A DNA stretch of 64,000 bases from an uncultured Bacteroidales bacterium (GCA_905234475.1 CAJOHX010000004.1:1-64000), one strand, 5' to 3'; positions 48,806-58,042 are shown, counted from the first letter of the stretch. The notes: a model not told the origin generated them from the letters alone. Translations and numbers: made by a program.

Positions 48806-50440
48806 TCATTGGATGGAATAATCGATGCCGCCCATCTGCCAGGCTTCGGCGCTCCGGACCACCGTGCCGTTGCCGAAGGCTTTGACGAACACGCCGGTGC
48901 TCTCCTTGAGGATGGGGTAGGTGCGCAGCATCACCCAGGCCTTGTCGTTGACGAAGACCTCGACGATGGACTTGTCGATGAAGATCTTCACCTTCAGCGG
49001 CTCGTCCTTGGCGCAGGCGAAATCTGCAATCTCCGGCGTCCGTGGCACGAACTTCTCGGAGAGCGATCCGTGCGTGTGGTCCAGGATCATCCGCCAGCTG
49101 TTGCCGCCGCGAAGCGACACCATGCCCGCGTCGCGGTAGAACGTCAGGGCGGTGTACTCCCGCTGTTTGGGGTCCGCCAGGACCTTGATCTCGAAGTTCG
49201 GGGTGTCGACGTCGAACTGCAGGTCGAGCTCCATCGCGTCGCCCGAGATGCCCTTCAGCTGGACCTCCTTGTTGGCGGGGACCACGATGTCTGACAGGGC
49301 CTTCCTGCCCTTGCGGAACGTCTGATAGCCGTCGAACGGGCGGATGAGCAGGTTGTCCTGGCCATCGAGGGAGAGCACCTGGGGCAGCGTGAAGCATTCG
49401 ACGTTGGTGCCGGGGATGATCTCGAGCGGCTTGACATTGTAGAGTGCGACTACCTCGCCGCTGCCGTCAGGGAGCGGGAAGGCTGAAGGGGCGTGCGTGC
49501 CGCCGGGCCGGGCCGGGCCTTCGTTGATCTGGGCGCCGCCGGTCACGTGGAAGACCTGCTCGCGGGTGTCATAATTGCCGATGAGGTATTTGGCACCCCG
49601 CCGGTGGGAGAAATGCAGCAGCATGTACTTGCCGTCCTTGCCGATCGGGAGGAAATACGGGCAGCCCCCGTCGTCGCCCACGGCGGAGAACCAGTCGTCC
49701 TGGATGAAGGGATGGACATATTCCCAGGTCTTGAGATCCCGGCTGCGGAAGAGATAGCCGTTGCACAACCTCGTCCCCGCAGGCCCGGCCGGGATGGCGC
49801 CGCCCGAGAGGGCGTAGTAGAAGTCGCCGTTTTTCCAGACGCAGGGGTCGAACAGCGAATAGCTCAGGCCATCGTTGGCAATCGAAGGAGCGATGTAACC
49901 CACTTTATCCCAGTTGAGCAGAAGCGGATCGGAGGCGGTGGCGAACATGTTGCCCACGCCCATGCCGTTGTACACAGCCACGACCCGGCCGTCCGCCACC
50001 GTCGTGGCGCCGGAGAAGCAGGACCGCTCCTCGTCCGGATACAGGGCCAGGGGCAGGTCTTTCCAGTTGTACATGTCGTCGCTGACCGCATGGCCCCAGT
50101 GCACCCGGGGATCAGCCGTGGGGTAAGCCTGGTAGAAGAGATGCCACCGGCCGTTCCAGAAGCAGAGGCCGTTGGGGTCGTTGAGCTGCTTCTCCGGACT
50201 GGTGAAATGGTAGACGGGCCGGTGGTCCAGTTCGTCCAGTGCGGCCATCGCCTGGCGGTTCTGCCGGAACCACTGCAACATGGAATTGCTGCGGAGCTGC
50301 TCCATCTGCGTGGATTCGTCGGCGGCGAAGGAGAATTTCTCCGCCTTGGACGGTCCCGTCACGGTCGGCATCATGAAACCTTGGGCGAAAGCGCTCAGGG
50401 AAGAAGCCAGGAAGAGGACGAAGAGAAGCCGGATTTTCAT
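48806..50440 (-). CDS. GH32-like glycoside hydrolase with altered catalytic motifs
   Basis: This exported protein of 544 aa has a signal peptide ending near AFAQ. The propeller starts with the nucleophile motif QLNDPNGLCFWNGRWHLFYQ, as in GH32. Two other motifs deviate: the usual RDP reads FDP (SLFDPCVW), and the usual ECP, which holds the acid/base Glu, reads GCP (DDGGCPYFLPIG). A C-terminal beta-sandwich (residues about 380-530) has the typical IFIDKSIVEVFVNDKA. It is the first gene of the leftward operon. Specificity may differ from fructanases or the protein may be catalytically impaired. Confidence 0.82.
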   Translation of the reverse strand: MKIRLLFVLFLASSLSAFAQGFMMPTVTGPSKAEKFSFAADESTQMEQLRSNSMLQWFRQNRQAMAALDELDHRPVYHFTSPEKQLNDPNGLCFWNGRWHLFYQAYPTADPRVHWGHAVSDDMYNWKDLPLALYPDEERSCFSGATTVADGRVVAVYNGMGVGNMFATASDPLLLNWDKVGYIAPSIANDGLSYSLFDPCVWKNGDFYYALSGGAIPAGPAGTRLCNGYLFRSRDLKTWEYVHPFIQDDWFSAVGDDGGCPYFLPIGKDGKYMLLHFSHRRGAKYLIGNYDTREQVFHVTGGAQINEGPARPGGTHAPSAFPLPDGSGEVVALYNVKPLEIIPGTNVECFTLPQVLSLDGQDNLLIRPFDGYQTFRKGRKALSDIVVPANKEVQLKGISGDAMELDLQFDVDTPNFEIKVLADPKQREYTALTFYRDAGMVSLRGGNSWRMILDHTHGSLSEKFVPRTPEIADFACAKDEPLKVKIFIDKSIVEVFVNDKAWVMLRTYPILKESTGVFVKAFGNGTVVRSAEAWQMGGIDYSIQ

Positions 50441-50460
50441 GGTACACGATTCTTTTGATT

Positions 50461-50468
50461 CAAATATA
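50461..50468 (-). promoter_or_regulatory. -7 box for the leftward PUL operon
   Basis: TATATTTG on the minus strand matches TAnnTTTG and lies 21 nt before the GH32-like start. The surrounding sequence is very AT-rich. Confidence 0.38.
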
Positions 50469-50637
50469 TAATATATATACCCATTGTTTTTTCACTATCA
50501 CGTCATAAAATGGCACAACCATCATCGTTTCCCGATTCCGGCCGCTTCGCCTCGTTTTTCGCCGAATTGGATAAAAAAATGATAAATAAATGCCAATAAT
50601 TGAAAGGATAGGTAAAATAGTTCAGTAGGAATGTGCC

Positions 50638-50645
50638 TAAATTTG
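50638..50645 (+). promoter_or_regulatory. -7 box for the esterase-SusC-SusD operon
   Basis: TAAATTTG matches TAnnTTTG, 46 nt before the esterase start. The 250-nt divergent gap between the two PUL operons holds both -7 boxes and no ORF. I saw no clear regulator site in it. Confidence 0.38.
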
Positions 50646-50690
50646 AAAAAAATTTATAAATAGGATTTCTAACTCTAAAACTGATTAAAA

Positions 50691-51650
50691 ATGCAAACGA
50701 GAATCAATTGGCAAAGAATGCTGGCCTTCTCGGTGCTCGCGTTGATGTCCGTCAACGTCTTTGCACAGGCCGAGAAGATCCGCCTTTACGAAGGCAAGGC
50801 TCCCGGATCCGAAAAATGGACCCAGACGGAGTATCTCTTCCAGTATACGACGCCGCAGAATCCCACCGAGGTGGGCGAGTGCATCCTGAACGTCGTGGAT
50901 CCCGAGATCTGGTCCTATCTCCCGGCGCAGGGCACCGCGACCGGCGCTGCCGTCCTGGTCTGCCCCGGCGGCGGCTTCACGGCCCTGTCCTGGCACCAGG
51001 AAGGCCCCAACGTGGCCAAATGGTTCGCCGAGCACGGCATCACCGCGTTCGTGCTGAAATACCGCATCGCCTTCTCCGGCGGCGATTATGAGGAAGCGAA
51101 ATATGTCGCCGACCATTCCTACGGCAACCAGGGCCGCGACGCCCGCATGCGCGAGCTCACCGAGAAGCACGCCAAGATCGCCGAGGAGCAGGGCTATGAC
51201 CGCAAGATGGCGTGGGACGACGCCCGCGTTGCCATGACCTACATCCGCAAGAACGCGGACAAGTACGGCATCAACCCCAAGGCCATCGGCATCATCGGAT
51301 TCTCCGCGGGTGGCAACATCGTCTACCACGTGGCGCTCGACCATGACGAGATGAGCCGTCCGGACTTCCTCGGCATGTTCTATCCCGCCTGGTACGAGAG
51401 CGATGTCCCGGCCGACCCGATGCCGCTCTTCCTCTGCTCCAGCACGAGCGAGGCCTCTTCCGCCAACGGTTTCGGCGACATGCCCGCCCTCTACAACGCC
51501 TGGAACAAGACCCGCCAGCCGCTGGAGGTTCACTCCTTCACGAGAGGCTTCCATGGCTTCGGCTACCGCGACAACGGCCAGTCGGTCTACATCTGGCCGA
51601 CGCTGTTCGTCAACTTCCTCGACAACTGCGGCCTGCTGAAAAAGAAATAG
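50691..51650 (+). CDS. Exported alpha/beta hydrolase (acetylesterase-like), PUL operon
   Basis: This esterase of 319 aa has a signal peptide cleaved near VFAQ. The oxyanion loop is VLVCPGGGFTALSW, the nucleophile is GFSAGGNIVYH near residue 205, and the His is in GFHGFGY, as in acetyl-xylan-esterase-like BD-FAE proteins. It is the first gene of the rightward operon and lies 49 nt before the SusC-type gene, so the enzyme is made together with the uptake pair. The substrate is inferred to be an acetylated glycan. Confidence 0.86.
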   Translation: MQTRINWQRMLAFSVLALMSVNVFAQAEKIRLYEGKAPGSEKWTQTEYLFQYTTPQNPTEVGECILNVVDPEIWSYLPAQGTATGAAVLVCPGGGFTALSWHQEGPNVAKWFAEHGITAFVLKYRIAFSGGDYEEAKYVADHSYGNQGRDARMRELTEKHAKIAEEQGYDRKMAWDDARVAMTYIRKNADKYGINPKAIGIIGFSAGGNIVYHVALDHDEMSRPDFLGMFYPAWYESDVPADPMPLFLCSSTSEASSANGFGDMPALYNAWNKTRQPLEVHSFTRGFHGFGYRDNGQSVYIWPTLFVNFLDNCGLLKKK

Positions 51651-51699
51651 GCTACGGACCCAATCACACTCTCAATACTAACATCTAAAACAAACCACA

Positions 51700-54648
51700 A
51701 TGAACAAAAAACTTATTTCAAAGTTGTTTCTGTCTTTGTGCCTGACTTGCGCCAGCCTGACGCTCTTTGCGCAGACGAACGTGTCGGGTGTCGTCTCCGG
51801 CCCTGATGGCCTGGGGATTCCTGGCGCAGCGGTTTTGCTGCAAGGCACGAGGACCGGTGTTGCGACCGACATTGATGGTAAGTACACCATCACGGTGACG
51901 GGCAACAATCCTGTTCTGGAGATTTCCTGCATCGGCTACGAGACGCAGGAAGTTCCGGTGAACAGACGTTCTGTGATCAATGTCGTCCTGGAAGAGGAAT
52001 CCACCCTCCTGGACGAGACGCTCGTCATCGGTTACGCTGTCGGTAACAAGCGTTCCGTCTCCGGTACCGTCGAAAAGGTCACGGCCGACAGGCTGAACAA
52101 AGGTTATGTTGCGGATGCCATCGAAGCACTGGCCGGTAACATCCCGGGCCTGCTGATCACCAACAACGGTGGCAACATCAACGGCAGCCCGACCGTCCGA
52201 CTCAGAGGTACGACCTCCCTGTCCGGCGGCAACGACCCGCTCGTCATCATCGACGGTGTGTTCTCGAATCTCTCTGCCCTCCAGAACCTTTCGGTCGAGG
52301 ACCTCGCAGACCTCACCGTCCTGAAGGATGCTTCCGAGACCGCCCAGTACGGTAGCCGCGGCGCCGCCGGCGTCATCGTGGCCACCACGAAGCGCGGCGA
52401 GAGAGGCCAGTTTAACGTAGAGTACAGCGGCCGCTTCGGTGTCGGTACCATCGCCCGCGAGATCCTCCCGCTGAACGCAGACCAGTGGAGGCAGCTCGTC
52501 AACGACATCTGCCCGGGTTCCGGCTACGACATGGGTTACAACACGGAATGGATGAAGTGGGTCCGCAACGACCATCCGATGCAGAACAACCACACCATCT
52601 CCCTCACCCACGCCACGGACAATTTCAACATGCGTGCTTCCGTCGGTACCCAGCTGCAGAACAGCTTGATCCGCGACACCTACAACCACAACTACAACAT
52701 CAACTTCGCTGCCCAGCAGAAGGCCCTCGGCGGACGCCTCGTCTTCGACCTCAACCTCCGCGCTTCCCAGCGTGACCAGAAGAACGTGGGCAACAACGTC
52801 ATGTCCGGCGCCCTGACCTACAACCCGACCTTCCCCGGCTTCCTGAACCCGGAGACCGGCGTGTGGGACCGCGACCCGAACTCCATGATGGCCGGCCACC
52901 CGGGTGAGGCTTTCGAGTCCCCGACCTACATCACCGGCAACAACATCACGGCTTCCGGCAAGATCACCTGGAATATCATCCAGGGCCTGCAGCTGAGCGC
53001 CTTCGGCAGCTTCGGCCGCATGATCAACTCCAACAAGAACTACTCGCCGACCACCATCTCCACGAGCGTGGGTTCCGCGACGATCCGCAACACGGACCGC
53101 ACGGACATGATGGGCAACATCCAGCTCTCCTACGTGAAGACCTTCGGCAAGCATGAGATCAACGCCCTCGGCCTCGTGGAGGCCCAGAAAGTCGAGTCCT
53201 TCACCAGCTCGATGTCCGCTTCCAACTTCGACACCAACAAGTTCGGCTTCAACCGAATGGATGCCGGTGCCGTCGTGAAGTACGGCAACGTCTCCTCCAG
53301 CGCCTCCGCCAACCAGCTGCTCTCCTACATGGTCCGTCTGAACTACATGTTTGACAGCCGCTACGTGCTGACCGCCAACTTCCGTGCTGACGGTTCCTCC
53401 AAGCTCGGCAAGAACAACAAGTGGGGCTATTTCCCTTCCGCTTCCGCAGCGTGGATCATCACCAACGAGCCGTGGATGAAGGGCCTGAAGGCTCTCAACA
53501 ACCTGAAGCTCCGCGTCGGCTACGGCCTGACCGGTAACCAGGACGCCATCTCCGCCTACAACTCCCTGCAGATCATGAACCCGACTGGCATCACCAACTA
53601 CAACGGCATCCCGACCGTCACGTATGCCATCGGTTCCAACGCCAACCCCGACCTCAAGTGGGAGACCAAGGCCACCTTCGACGTCGGTCTGGACTTCGCG
53701 TTCCTCAAGTCCCGCATTTCCGGTACCATCGACTACTACCGGTCCAGGACCAAGGACCTGCTCTACACCTACAAGGTCCCTGTCCCTCCGTTCGTGTACA
53801 CCAGCCTCCTCGCCAACATGGGTGAGATGACCAACAACGGTATCGAGTTCGCCATCCGCGGCGATGTGATCCGCACCAAGGACTGGACGCTGAACATTTC
53901 CGCCAACGCCGCCTACCAGGTCAACAAGCTCGTCTCCCTCCACGGCACCTACAACGGTGAGGAGCTGACGACGCCGAAGTACATCGTCCTGGCCTCCGGT
54001 GCCGCCGGCGGTCTGACTTCCAACACGGGTGTCACCTACATGACGGAAGGCAAGCCGGTCGGCATCTTCCGCCTCCCTGTCCACGACGGCTTCGACGAGG
54101 ATGTCCAGGGCCACCTCCACTACCGGGTGAAAGACCTTGACGGCAACGGTGTCGACCTGTCCGACGAAGGCGACCGTGAAGAAATGGGCCAGGCCATGCC
54201 TAAGGTCACGGCCAACATGACCTTCACGCTGCGCTACAAGGACTTCGACCTCACCACCCAGCTCCAGGGCGCTTTCGGACACAAGATCTACAACTTCACC
54301 TCCATGTGTCTGCATGACCTGTCCGGCTTCCCGATGTACAACGTCCTCCAGGATGCCATCCAGGCGAACATCTACGGTCTGTCCCACACCTCCTACTATC
54401 TGGAGAAAGGCGACTACGTGAACATCGCCTACATCACCGTCGGCTACAACCTCCCGACCAGGATCACGAGGTCTTCCCTGATCAAGGGCCTCCGGGTCGC
54501 TCTCTCCTGCAACAACGTAGCTACGATCACCGGATACACGGGCTTGACCCCTATGATCAACTCCGCTTCCATCTCCGGTGGTGTCGACGCCCGCAACGTC
54601 TTCCCGATCATGAGGACGTTCACGGCCCAGCTCAATGTCAAGTTTTAA
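51700..54648 (+). CDS. SusC/RagA-type TonB-dependent outer-membrane transporter
   Basis: This transporter of 982 aa imports oligosaccharides or glycopeptides across the outer membrane with the SusD-type partner. The signal peptide ends near LFAQ. Residues 27-100 form the CarboxypepD-like domain (VSGVVSGPDGLGIPGAAV), and the plug (110-240) holds DAIEALAGNIPGLLI, LRGTTSLSGGNDPLVIIDGV and the LKDASETAQYGSRGAAGVI motif. The rest is a 22-strand barrel ending in VKF. It is on the short side for the family. The reverse strand shows an 889-aa ORF, which is a shadow. Confidence 0.95.
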   Translation: MNKKLISKLFLSLCLTCASLTLFAQTNVSGVVSGPDGLGIPGAAVLLQGTRTGVATDIDGKYTITVTGNNPVLEISCIGYETQEVPVNRRSVINVVLEEESTLLDETLVIGYAVGNKRSVSGTVEKVTADRLNKGYVADAIEALAGNIPGLLITNNGGNINGSPTVRLRGTTSLSGGNDPLVIIDGVFSNLSALQNLSVEDLADLTVLKDASETAQYGSRGAAGVIVATTKRGERGQFNVEYSGRFGVGTIAREILPLNADQWRQLVNDICPGSGYDMGYNTEWMKWVRNDHPMQNNHTISLTHATDNFNMRASVGTQLQNSLIRDTYNHNYNINFAAQQKALGGRLVFDLNLRASQRDQKNVGNNVMSGALTYNPTFPGFLNPETGVWDRDPNSMMAGHPGEAFESPTYITGNNITASGKITWNIIQGLQLSAFGSFGRMINSNKNYSPTTISTSVGSATIRNTDRTDMMGNIQLSYVKTFGKHEINALGLVEAQKVESFTSSMSASNFDTNKFGFNRMDAGAVVKYGNVSSSASANQLLSYMVRLNYMFDSRYVLTANFRADGSSKLGKNNKWGYFPSASAAWIITNEPWMKGLKALNNLKLRVGYGLTGNQDAISAYNSLQIMNPTGITNYNGIPTVTYAIGSNANPDLKWETKATFDVGLDFAFLKSRISGTIDYYRSRTKDLLYTYKVPVPPFVYTSLLANMGEMTNNGIEFAIRGDVIRTKDWTLNISANAAYQVNKLVSLHGTYNGEELTTPKYIVLASGAAGGLTSNTGVTYMTEGKPVGIFRLPVHDGFDEDVQGHLHYRVKDLDGNGVDLSDEGDREEMGQAMPKVTANMTFTLRYKDFDLTTQLQGAFGHKIYNFTSMCLHDLSGFPMYNVLQDAIQANIYGLSHTSYYLEKGDYVNIAYITVGYNLPTRITRSSLIKGLRVALSCNNVATITGYTGLTPMINSASISGGVDARNVFPIMRTFTAQLNVKF

Positions 54649-54673
54649 TTAAACCCCAAATCTCAGCAACATT

Positions 54674-56539
54674 ATGAAAAAATTATATTTTGCATTATTT
54701 GCAATCGTTGTCATGCTTGCTTCGGGGTGTGAAGGTTTCCTTGATGAGAACCCGAAGAGTTCGTTTATCGGCGTCGAGGCATACGCAAACCCCAAGCTTG
54801 TGTATATCAACTGCGTCGCTTCCCTGTACGTCCCCCGTGCAATTCCCAACCTCTCGGAATTTGACCAGGTCCTGTACTACTTCGACAACTGTGCGGGCGA
54901 CATGGTGATCACCCCGGGCCGGCGCAACGGCTGGGTCGACGGCGGTCCCCATCAGCAGATCTTCCAGCACGCCATCGACCAGACCTTCTCCAAACTGGCT
55001 GACGCCTGGAACTCGGTCTACACCTATATCGCACTCTGCAACCGGTCCCTCGACCAGGTGAAGGAGATCCTTGCGGACGGCGGCGATCCCAACGTCCTGA
55101 ACCCTTATATCAGTGAGATCTCCATCCTGCGCGACATCTACTACATGGTCGCCCTTGACTACTGGGGACGCATTCCTATCGTGGAGTCCGGCTCGGCCAG
55201 CATTGCGGACGTGAAGCAGTCTTCCCGCAGCGAGGCCCTCAAATGGCTCATCGAGGACGTGTCCACCCTCATCCCCGACCTGCCCAGTGCCCAGTCCCAG
55301 AAGACCGGCGAGTTCTATGGCCGTATGACCAAGGCCATCGGCTACACCCTGCTGATGAAGCTCGCGCTCAACTCCCCGATCTGGTCCAAGGACAACTGGG
55401 AAGACGGCGAGTATATCGCCAAGGTCGTGAAGGACAACTATCCCGAAGCCCACAACTTCCCCAGCCCGGTGGTTGGTGGCGGCAAGGACGATGACTCCAT
55501 CATCTTCCCGCCCGAGCTGATCAAGACCGGCCGCTTTGAGTACAACATGGACGACGTGTTCAACAAGGTGTCCGCCGCCGGCAAGAACTACAGCATCAAG
55601 TGCCCGGACGGGACGACCCGCAATGCCTGGGAGACCGTCGTGTGGTGCCAGGAGCAGATCGAGGCCGAGGGCTACAAACTCGCGACCAACTTCGGCGACA
55701 ACTTCACCGCCAACAACGACGCCACCTCTCCTGAGAACATCTTCGTGATGCCGATGGACGAGGACGCCGGCTTCTTCCAGTCTACCGTCTTCTTCTCGAT
55801 GAACTTCGACCACGCCAAGCAGATCGGCATCTCCATCGCCTGCAACGGCCCTATCTCCACCATCCAGTCCGCCAGACTGTGGGGCTATGATCCCGACACC
55901 ATGACCGCCGCTGATCCCCGTATGGGCCAGACGGTCTACTTCGGTGTCCAGAAGGGCAAGGACGGCGAACCGCTCGTGTCCACCAACGGTACCGACTGGA
56001 ACCCGCAGCTGGTCTACTATCCCGAGTATTCCCGTCTCGACTACCAGGAGTCCTATGCCGGCGCCAAGTGGGATTACCTCTTCACCTACGGCGGCCCGCG
56101 CGGCGGCAAGAAGCGTGACTGGGACTTCTCCGTGTCCAACCCGGCCTTCTACAACAACAGCGACCGCGTCGTCTGGCGTTATGCCGACTGCGTGCTCGCC
56201 GCTGCCGAGGCCTACAAGCGTCTGGGCAACGAGGGCAAGTGCGTTGAGATGTTCAACAAGGTCCGCTCCCGTGCACATGTCGCCGATTACACCGAGGTCA
56301 AGCCTTCCGACCTGCTCGACGAGCGCGCACGCGAGTTCGCGTGGGAGTACGGCCGCCGTACCGACCTCGTCCGTTTCGGCATGTTCACCCTGCCTACGGA
56401 TGACAAGTTCGTCGGTGTGCCCGCTCACTCGCTCGGCGGCAAGTTCCAGGAGGACCCGACCGGCAAGACCACGGTCTACCCGATCCCTCTCTCCGTGCTG
56501 CAGCTGAACCCGAACCTCACCCAGAATCCTTGGAAATAA
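54674..56539 (+). CDS. SusD/RagB-type surface glycan-binding lipoprotein
   Basis: This lipoprotein of 621 aa (lipobox ASGC) caps the SusC barrel and binds the glycan. The family pattern is visible: GCEGFLDENPKSSF just after the signal, N-terminal helices with YIALCNRSLDQVKEIL, the RDIYYMVALDYWGRIPIVE region, and a C-terminal block with RYADCVLAAAEAYKRLGNEGKCVEMFNKVRSRA and DERAREFAWEYGRRTDLVRFG (quoted in parts). It ends with a typical LNPNLTQNPW. It lies 25 nt after the SusC-type gene and before a strong terminator. Confidence 0.95.
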   Translation: MKKLYFALFAIVVMLASGCEGFLDENPKSSFIGVEAYANPKLVYINCVASLYVPRAIPNLSEFDQVLYYFDNCAGDMVITPGRRNGWVDGGPHQQIFQHAIDQTFSKLADAWNSVYTYIALCNRSLDQVKEILADGGDPNVLNPYISEISILRDIYYMVALDYWGRIPIVESGSASIADVKQSSRSEALKWLIEDVSTLIPDLPSAQSQKTGEFYGRMTKAIGYTLLMKLALNSPIWSKDNWEDGEYIAKVVKDNYPEAHNFPSPVVGGGKDDDSIIFPPELIKTGRFEYNMDDVFNKVSAAGKNYSIKCPDGTTRNAWETVVWCQEQIEAEGYKLATNFGDNFTANNDATSPENIFVMPMDEDAGFFQSTVFFSMNFDHAKQIGISIACNGPISTIQSARLWGYDPDTMTAADPRMGQTVYFGVQKGKDGEPLVSTNGTDWNPQLVYYPEYSRLDYQESYAGAKWDYLFTYGGPRGGKKRDWDFSVSNPAFYNNSDRVVWRYADCVLAAAEAYKRLGNEGKCVEMFNKVRSRAHVADYTEVKPSDLLDERAREFAWEYGRRTDLVRFGMFTLPTDDKFVGVPAHSLGGKFQEDPTGKTTVYPIPLSVLQLNPNLTQNPWK

Positions 56540-56561
56540 GGATTTCCTGAGCTGAATCCAT

Positions 56562-56601
56562 GAGAGAGGCCGGCCCCGCGGGGGCCGGCCTCTCTCTTTT
56601 C
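56562..56601 (+). terminator. Terminator after the SusD-type gene
   Basis: GAGAGAGGCCGGCCCC and GGGGCCGGCCTCTCTC form a perfect 16-bp stem around GCG, followed by TTTT. The core AGGCCGGCCCCGC is shared with the terminator at 41381-41415. Confidence 0.92.
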
Positions 56602-56616
56602 ACTCCAGATCCGCCG

Positions 56617-57792
56617 TTATTCCTTGAACAGCAGCGGGACCACCGCGTTCAGGTGGTGGCGGCAGTTGTACCAGGCATGCCCGCCGGGCGTCACCGAGAA
56701 CACGTGCCACATCTCCAGCCGGTCCAGCAGGTTGTGCATGGCGACGCAGCCCTCGTAGCCCGTGTCGTCAATGCCGGTGGCCACATAGATCAGGTTGTAG
56801 CCTTTGGCCTTGACATTCTCCCACTGGGCGGCGGCCTGCGGCGTGTCGCGCGCCGAACCCGGGACGACGAACAGGCTGCCGATCAGATCCGGCAGGGCCA
56901 GGAAGCAGTTCGACGAAGTGATGGACCCCATGGAAAAGCCGCCGACGGCCCGGTGGGCCTTGTCGGGGATGGTCCGGAAGTGGCTGTCGATATAGGGGAT
57001 GATGTCTTCCTTCAGCGACTGCGGGAAATTGCCCCGGGAGAAGCTGAGGGCGTTCTGCCGCTTGAAACGATAGCCCGGGACCTCGATGTGCTCCGCGGCG
57101 GCGTATTCCATGCGGTAGTTCGGCATAACGACGATCATGGGCTCCGCCTCGCCCTTCTCGATCCGGTTATCCAGGATCTGGCGGACCAGGCCGAGGTCCG
57201 CCCACTGCTCCTCGTCGCGCATGCCGCCGTGCATCAGGTAGAGCACCGGGTAGCGCTTGTCGGGATTCTCGTCATAGCCGTAGGGCGTATAGACGATCAT
57301 GCGCCGGTTGGCGTTGAGCGAAGGCGAATCGTACCAGATCTGGTGGAGGTTGCCGCGCTGGTTCGCCTCCCGGTAATTGGCGGAGTAGTCCCCGTCCACG
57401 ATGAAGGCGCTGAGCCAGTCGTAACCGTCCCGCTGGCGGTACGGGTTGGCCGGATCGCAGATGGACAGCCCGTCCACGATGAACACGTAGTTGTAGAAGT
57501 TGGGGCTGCAGGTGCAGGTGTATTCCCACACCCCGTCGGCGTTCTTCACCATGTCTTTCGGCCGGCAGGCGCGGGCCTCGCCGCCGAACTGGTTGACGAT
57601 GGTGTACTCCTCGTTCATGGTGCCGTTGACCTGGACGCTGCGCGCGTCCGGCGCCTCCAGCCTGAACGTGACCGTGGTGCCGTTGACCTCCGGGGAGACC
57701 ACATTGATGGTCTTGCCGATATTCGCCATTTCCTGCGCACCCGCACCCAATGAAAGCGCCATGAACATGGCAATGATAAACCGAGTTTTCAT
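56617..57792 (-). CDS. CE1-type esterase with N-terminal carbohydrate-binding-like domain
   Basis: This exported esterase of 391 aa (start MKTRFIIAM, signal ending GAGAQ) belongs with Bacteroidota CE1/esterase D proteins, many of which release acetyl or feruloyl groups from plant xylan. Residues 25-110 form an E-set/CBM48-like domain (VTFRLEAPDARSVQVNG; YNYVFIVDGL). The catalytic domain has VLYLMHGGMRDEEQW, the nucleophile GGFSMGSITS, and the His in TPGGHAWYNCR. It faces the SusD-type gene across the terminator, with a TAATTTTG box at 57823-57830 upstream. Confidence 0.88.
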   Translation of the reverse strand: MKTRFIIAMFMALSLGAGAQEMANIGKTINVVSPEVNGTTVTFRLEAPDARSVQVNGTMNEEYTIVNQFGGEARACRPKDMVKNADGVWEYTCTCSPNFYNYVFIVDGLSICDPANPYRQRDGYDWLSAFIVDGDYSANYREANQRGNLHQIWYDSPSLNANRRMIVYTPYGYDENPDKRYPVLYLMHGGMRDEEQWADLGLVRQILDNRIEKGEAEPMIVVMPNYRMEYAAAEHIEVPGYRFKRQNALSFSRGNFPQSLKEDIIPYIDSHFRTIPDKAHRAVGGFSMGSITSSNCFLALPDLIGSLFVVPGSARDTPQAAAQWENVKAKGYNLIYVATGIDDTGYEGCVAMHNLLDRLEMWHVFSVTPGGHAWYNCRHHLNAVVPLLFKE

Positions 57793-57851
57793 GATCTGTC
57801 CGATTTTAGTGTTATTCCTCTCCAAAATTACAAATAATTTGGCAGGGTACG

Positions 57852-57875
57852 AAAAAACCCCGCCGGAATGGCGGG
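57852..57875 (-). terminator. Terminator after tRNA-Val
   Basis: On the minus strand CCCGCC-ATTCC-GGCGGG is followed by GTTTTTT, about 10 nt after the encoded CCA of the tRNA. Confidence 0.88.
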
Positions 57876-57883
57876 ATTTGGGG

Positions 57884-57961
57884 TGGTGAGGCTTAGCAGA
57901 TTTGAACTGCTGACCTCTTGCCTGTCAAGCAAGCGCTCTGAACCAGCTGAGCTAAAGCCTC
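57884..57961 (-). tRNA. tRNA-Val (anticodon GAC), CCA encoded
   Basis: On the minus strand GAGGCTT and AAGCCTC form the acceptor stem, followed by A and an encoded CCA. The anticodon arm CTTGC-TTGACAG-GCAAG has anticodon GAC, which reads GUC (valine). The D arm (AGCTCAGCTGGTTCAGAGC) and T arm (AGCAGTTCAAATCTGCT) are normal. Confidence 0.94.
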
Positions 57962-57972
57962 GTTTGGGACTG

Positions 57973-58003
57973 CAAAGATACAACCTTTTTTCTATTATGC
58001 AAA
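57973..58003 (-). promoter_or_regulatory. Consensus promoter of tRNA-Val
   Basis: On the minus strand TTTG (58000-58003), a 19-nt spacer and TATCTTTG (57973-57980) match the Bacteroides promoter exactly, 12 nt before the tRNA 5' end. Confidence 0.75.
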
Positions 58004-58005
58004 AA

Positions 58006-58035
58006 AGATTCGCCGATCGAGTCGGCGAATGACGA
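58006..58035 (-). repeat. Palindromic repeat, family B
   Basis: The stem ATTCGCCGA/TCGGCGAAT is present with loop CTCGA on the minus strand. It lies right after the stop of the first DUF4230 gene and before the tRNA-Val promoter. Confidence 0.85.
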
Positions 58036-58042
58036 CGATGGG

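Noticed and set aside
47805-49397. 530-aa ORF reaching from the CE1-type gene into the GH32-like gene
   Set aside because: The upstream third is a shadow of the GH32-like gene. A lipoprotein start (MKFSKILAT) at 48776 fits the family.
51718-54387. 889-aa ORF on the reverse strand across the SusC-type gene
   Set aside because: It is an open shadow frame caused by high GC and codon bias. It has no signal peptide or recognisable motif, and the forward gene is certain.
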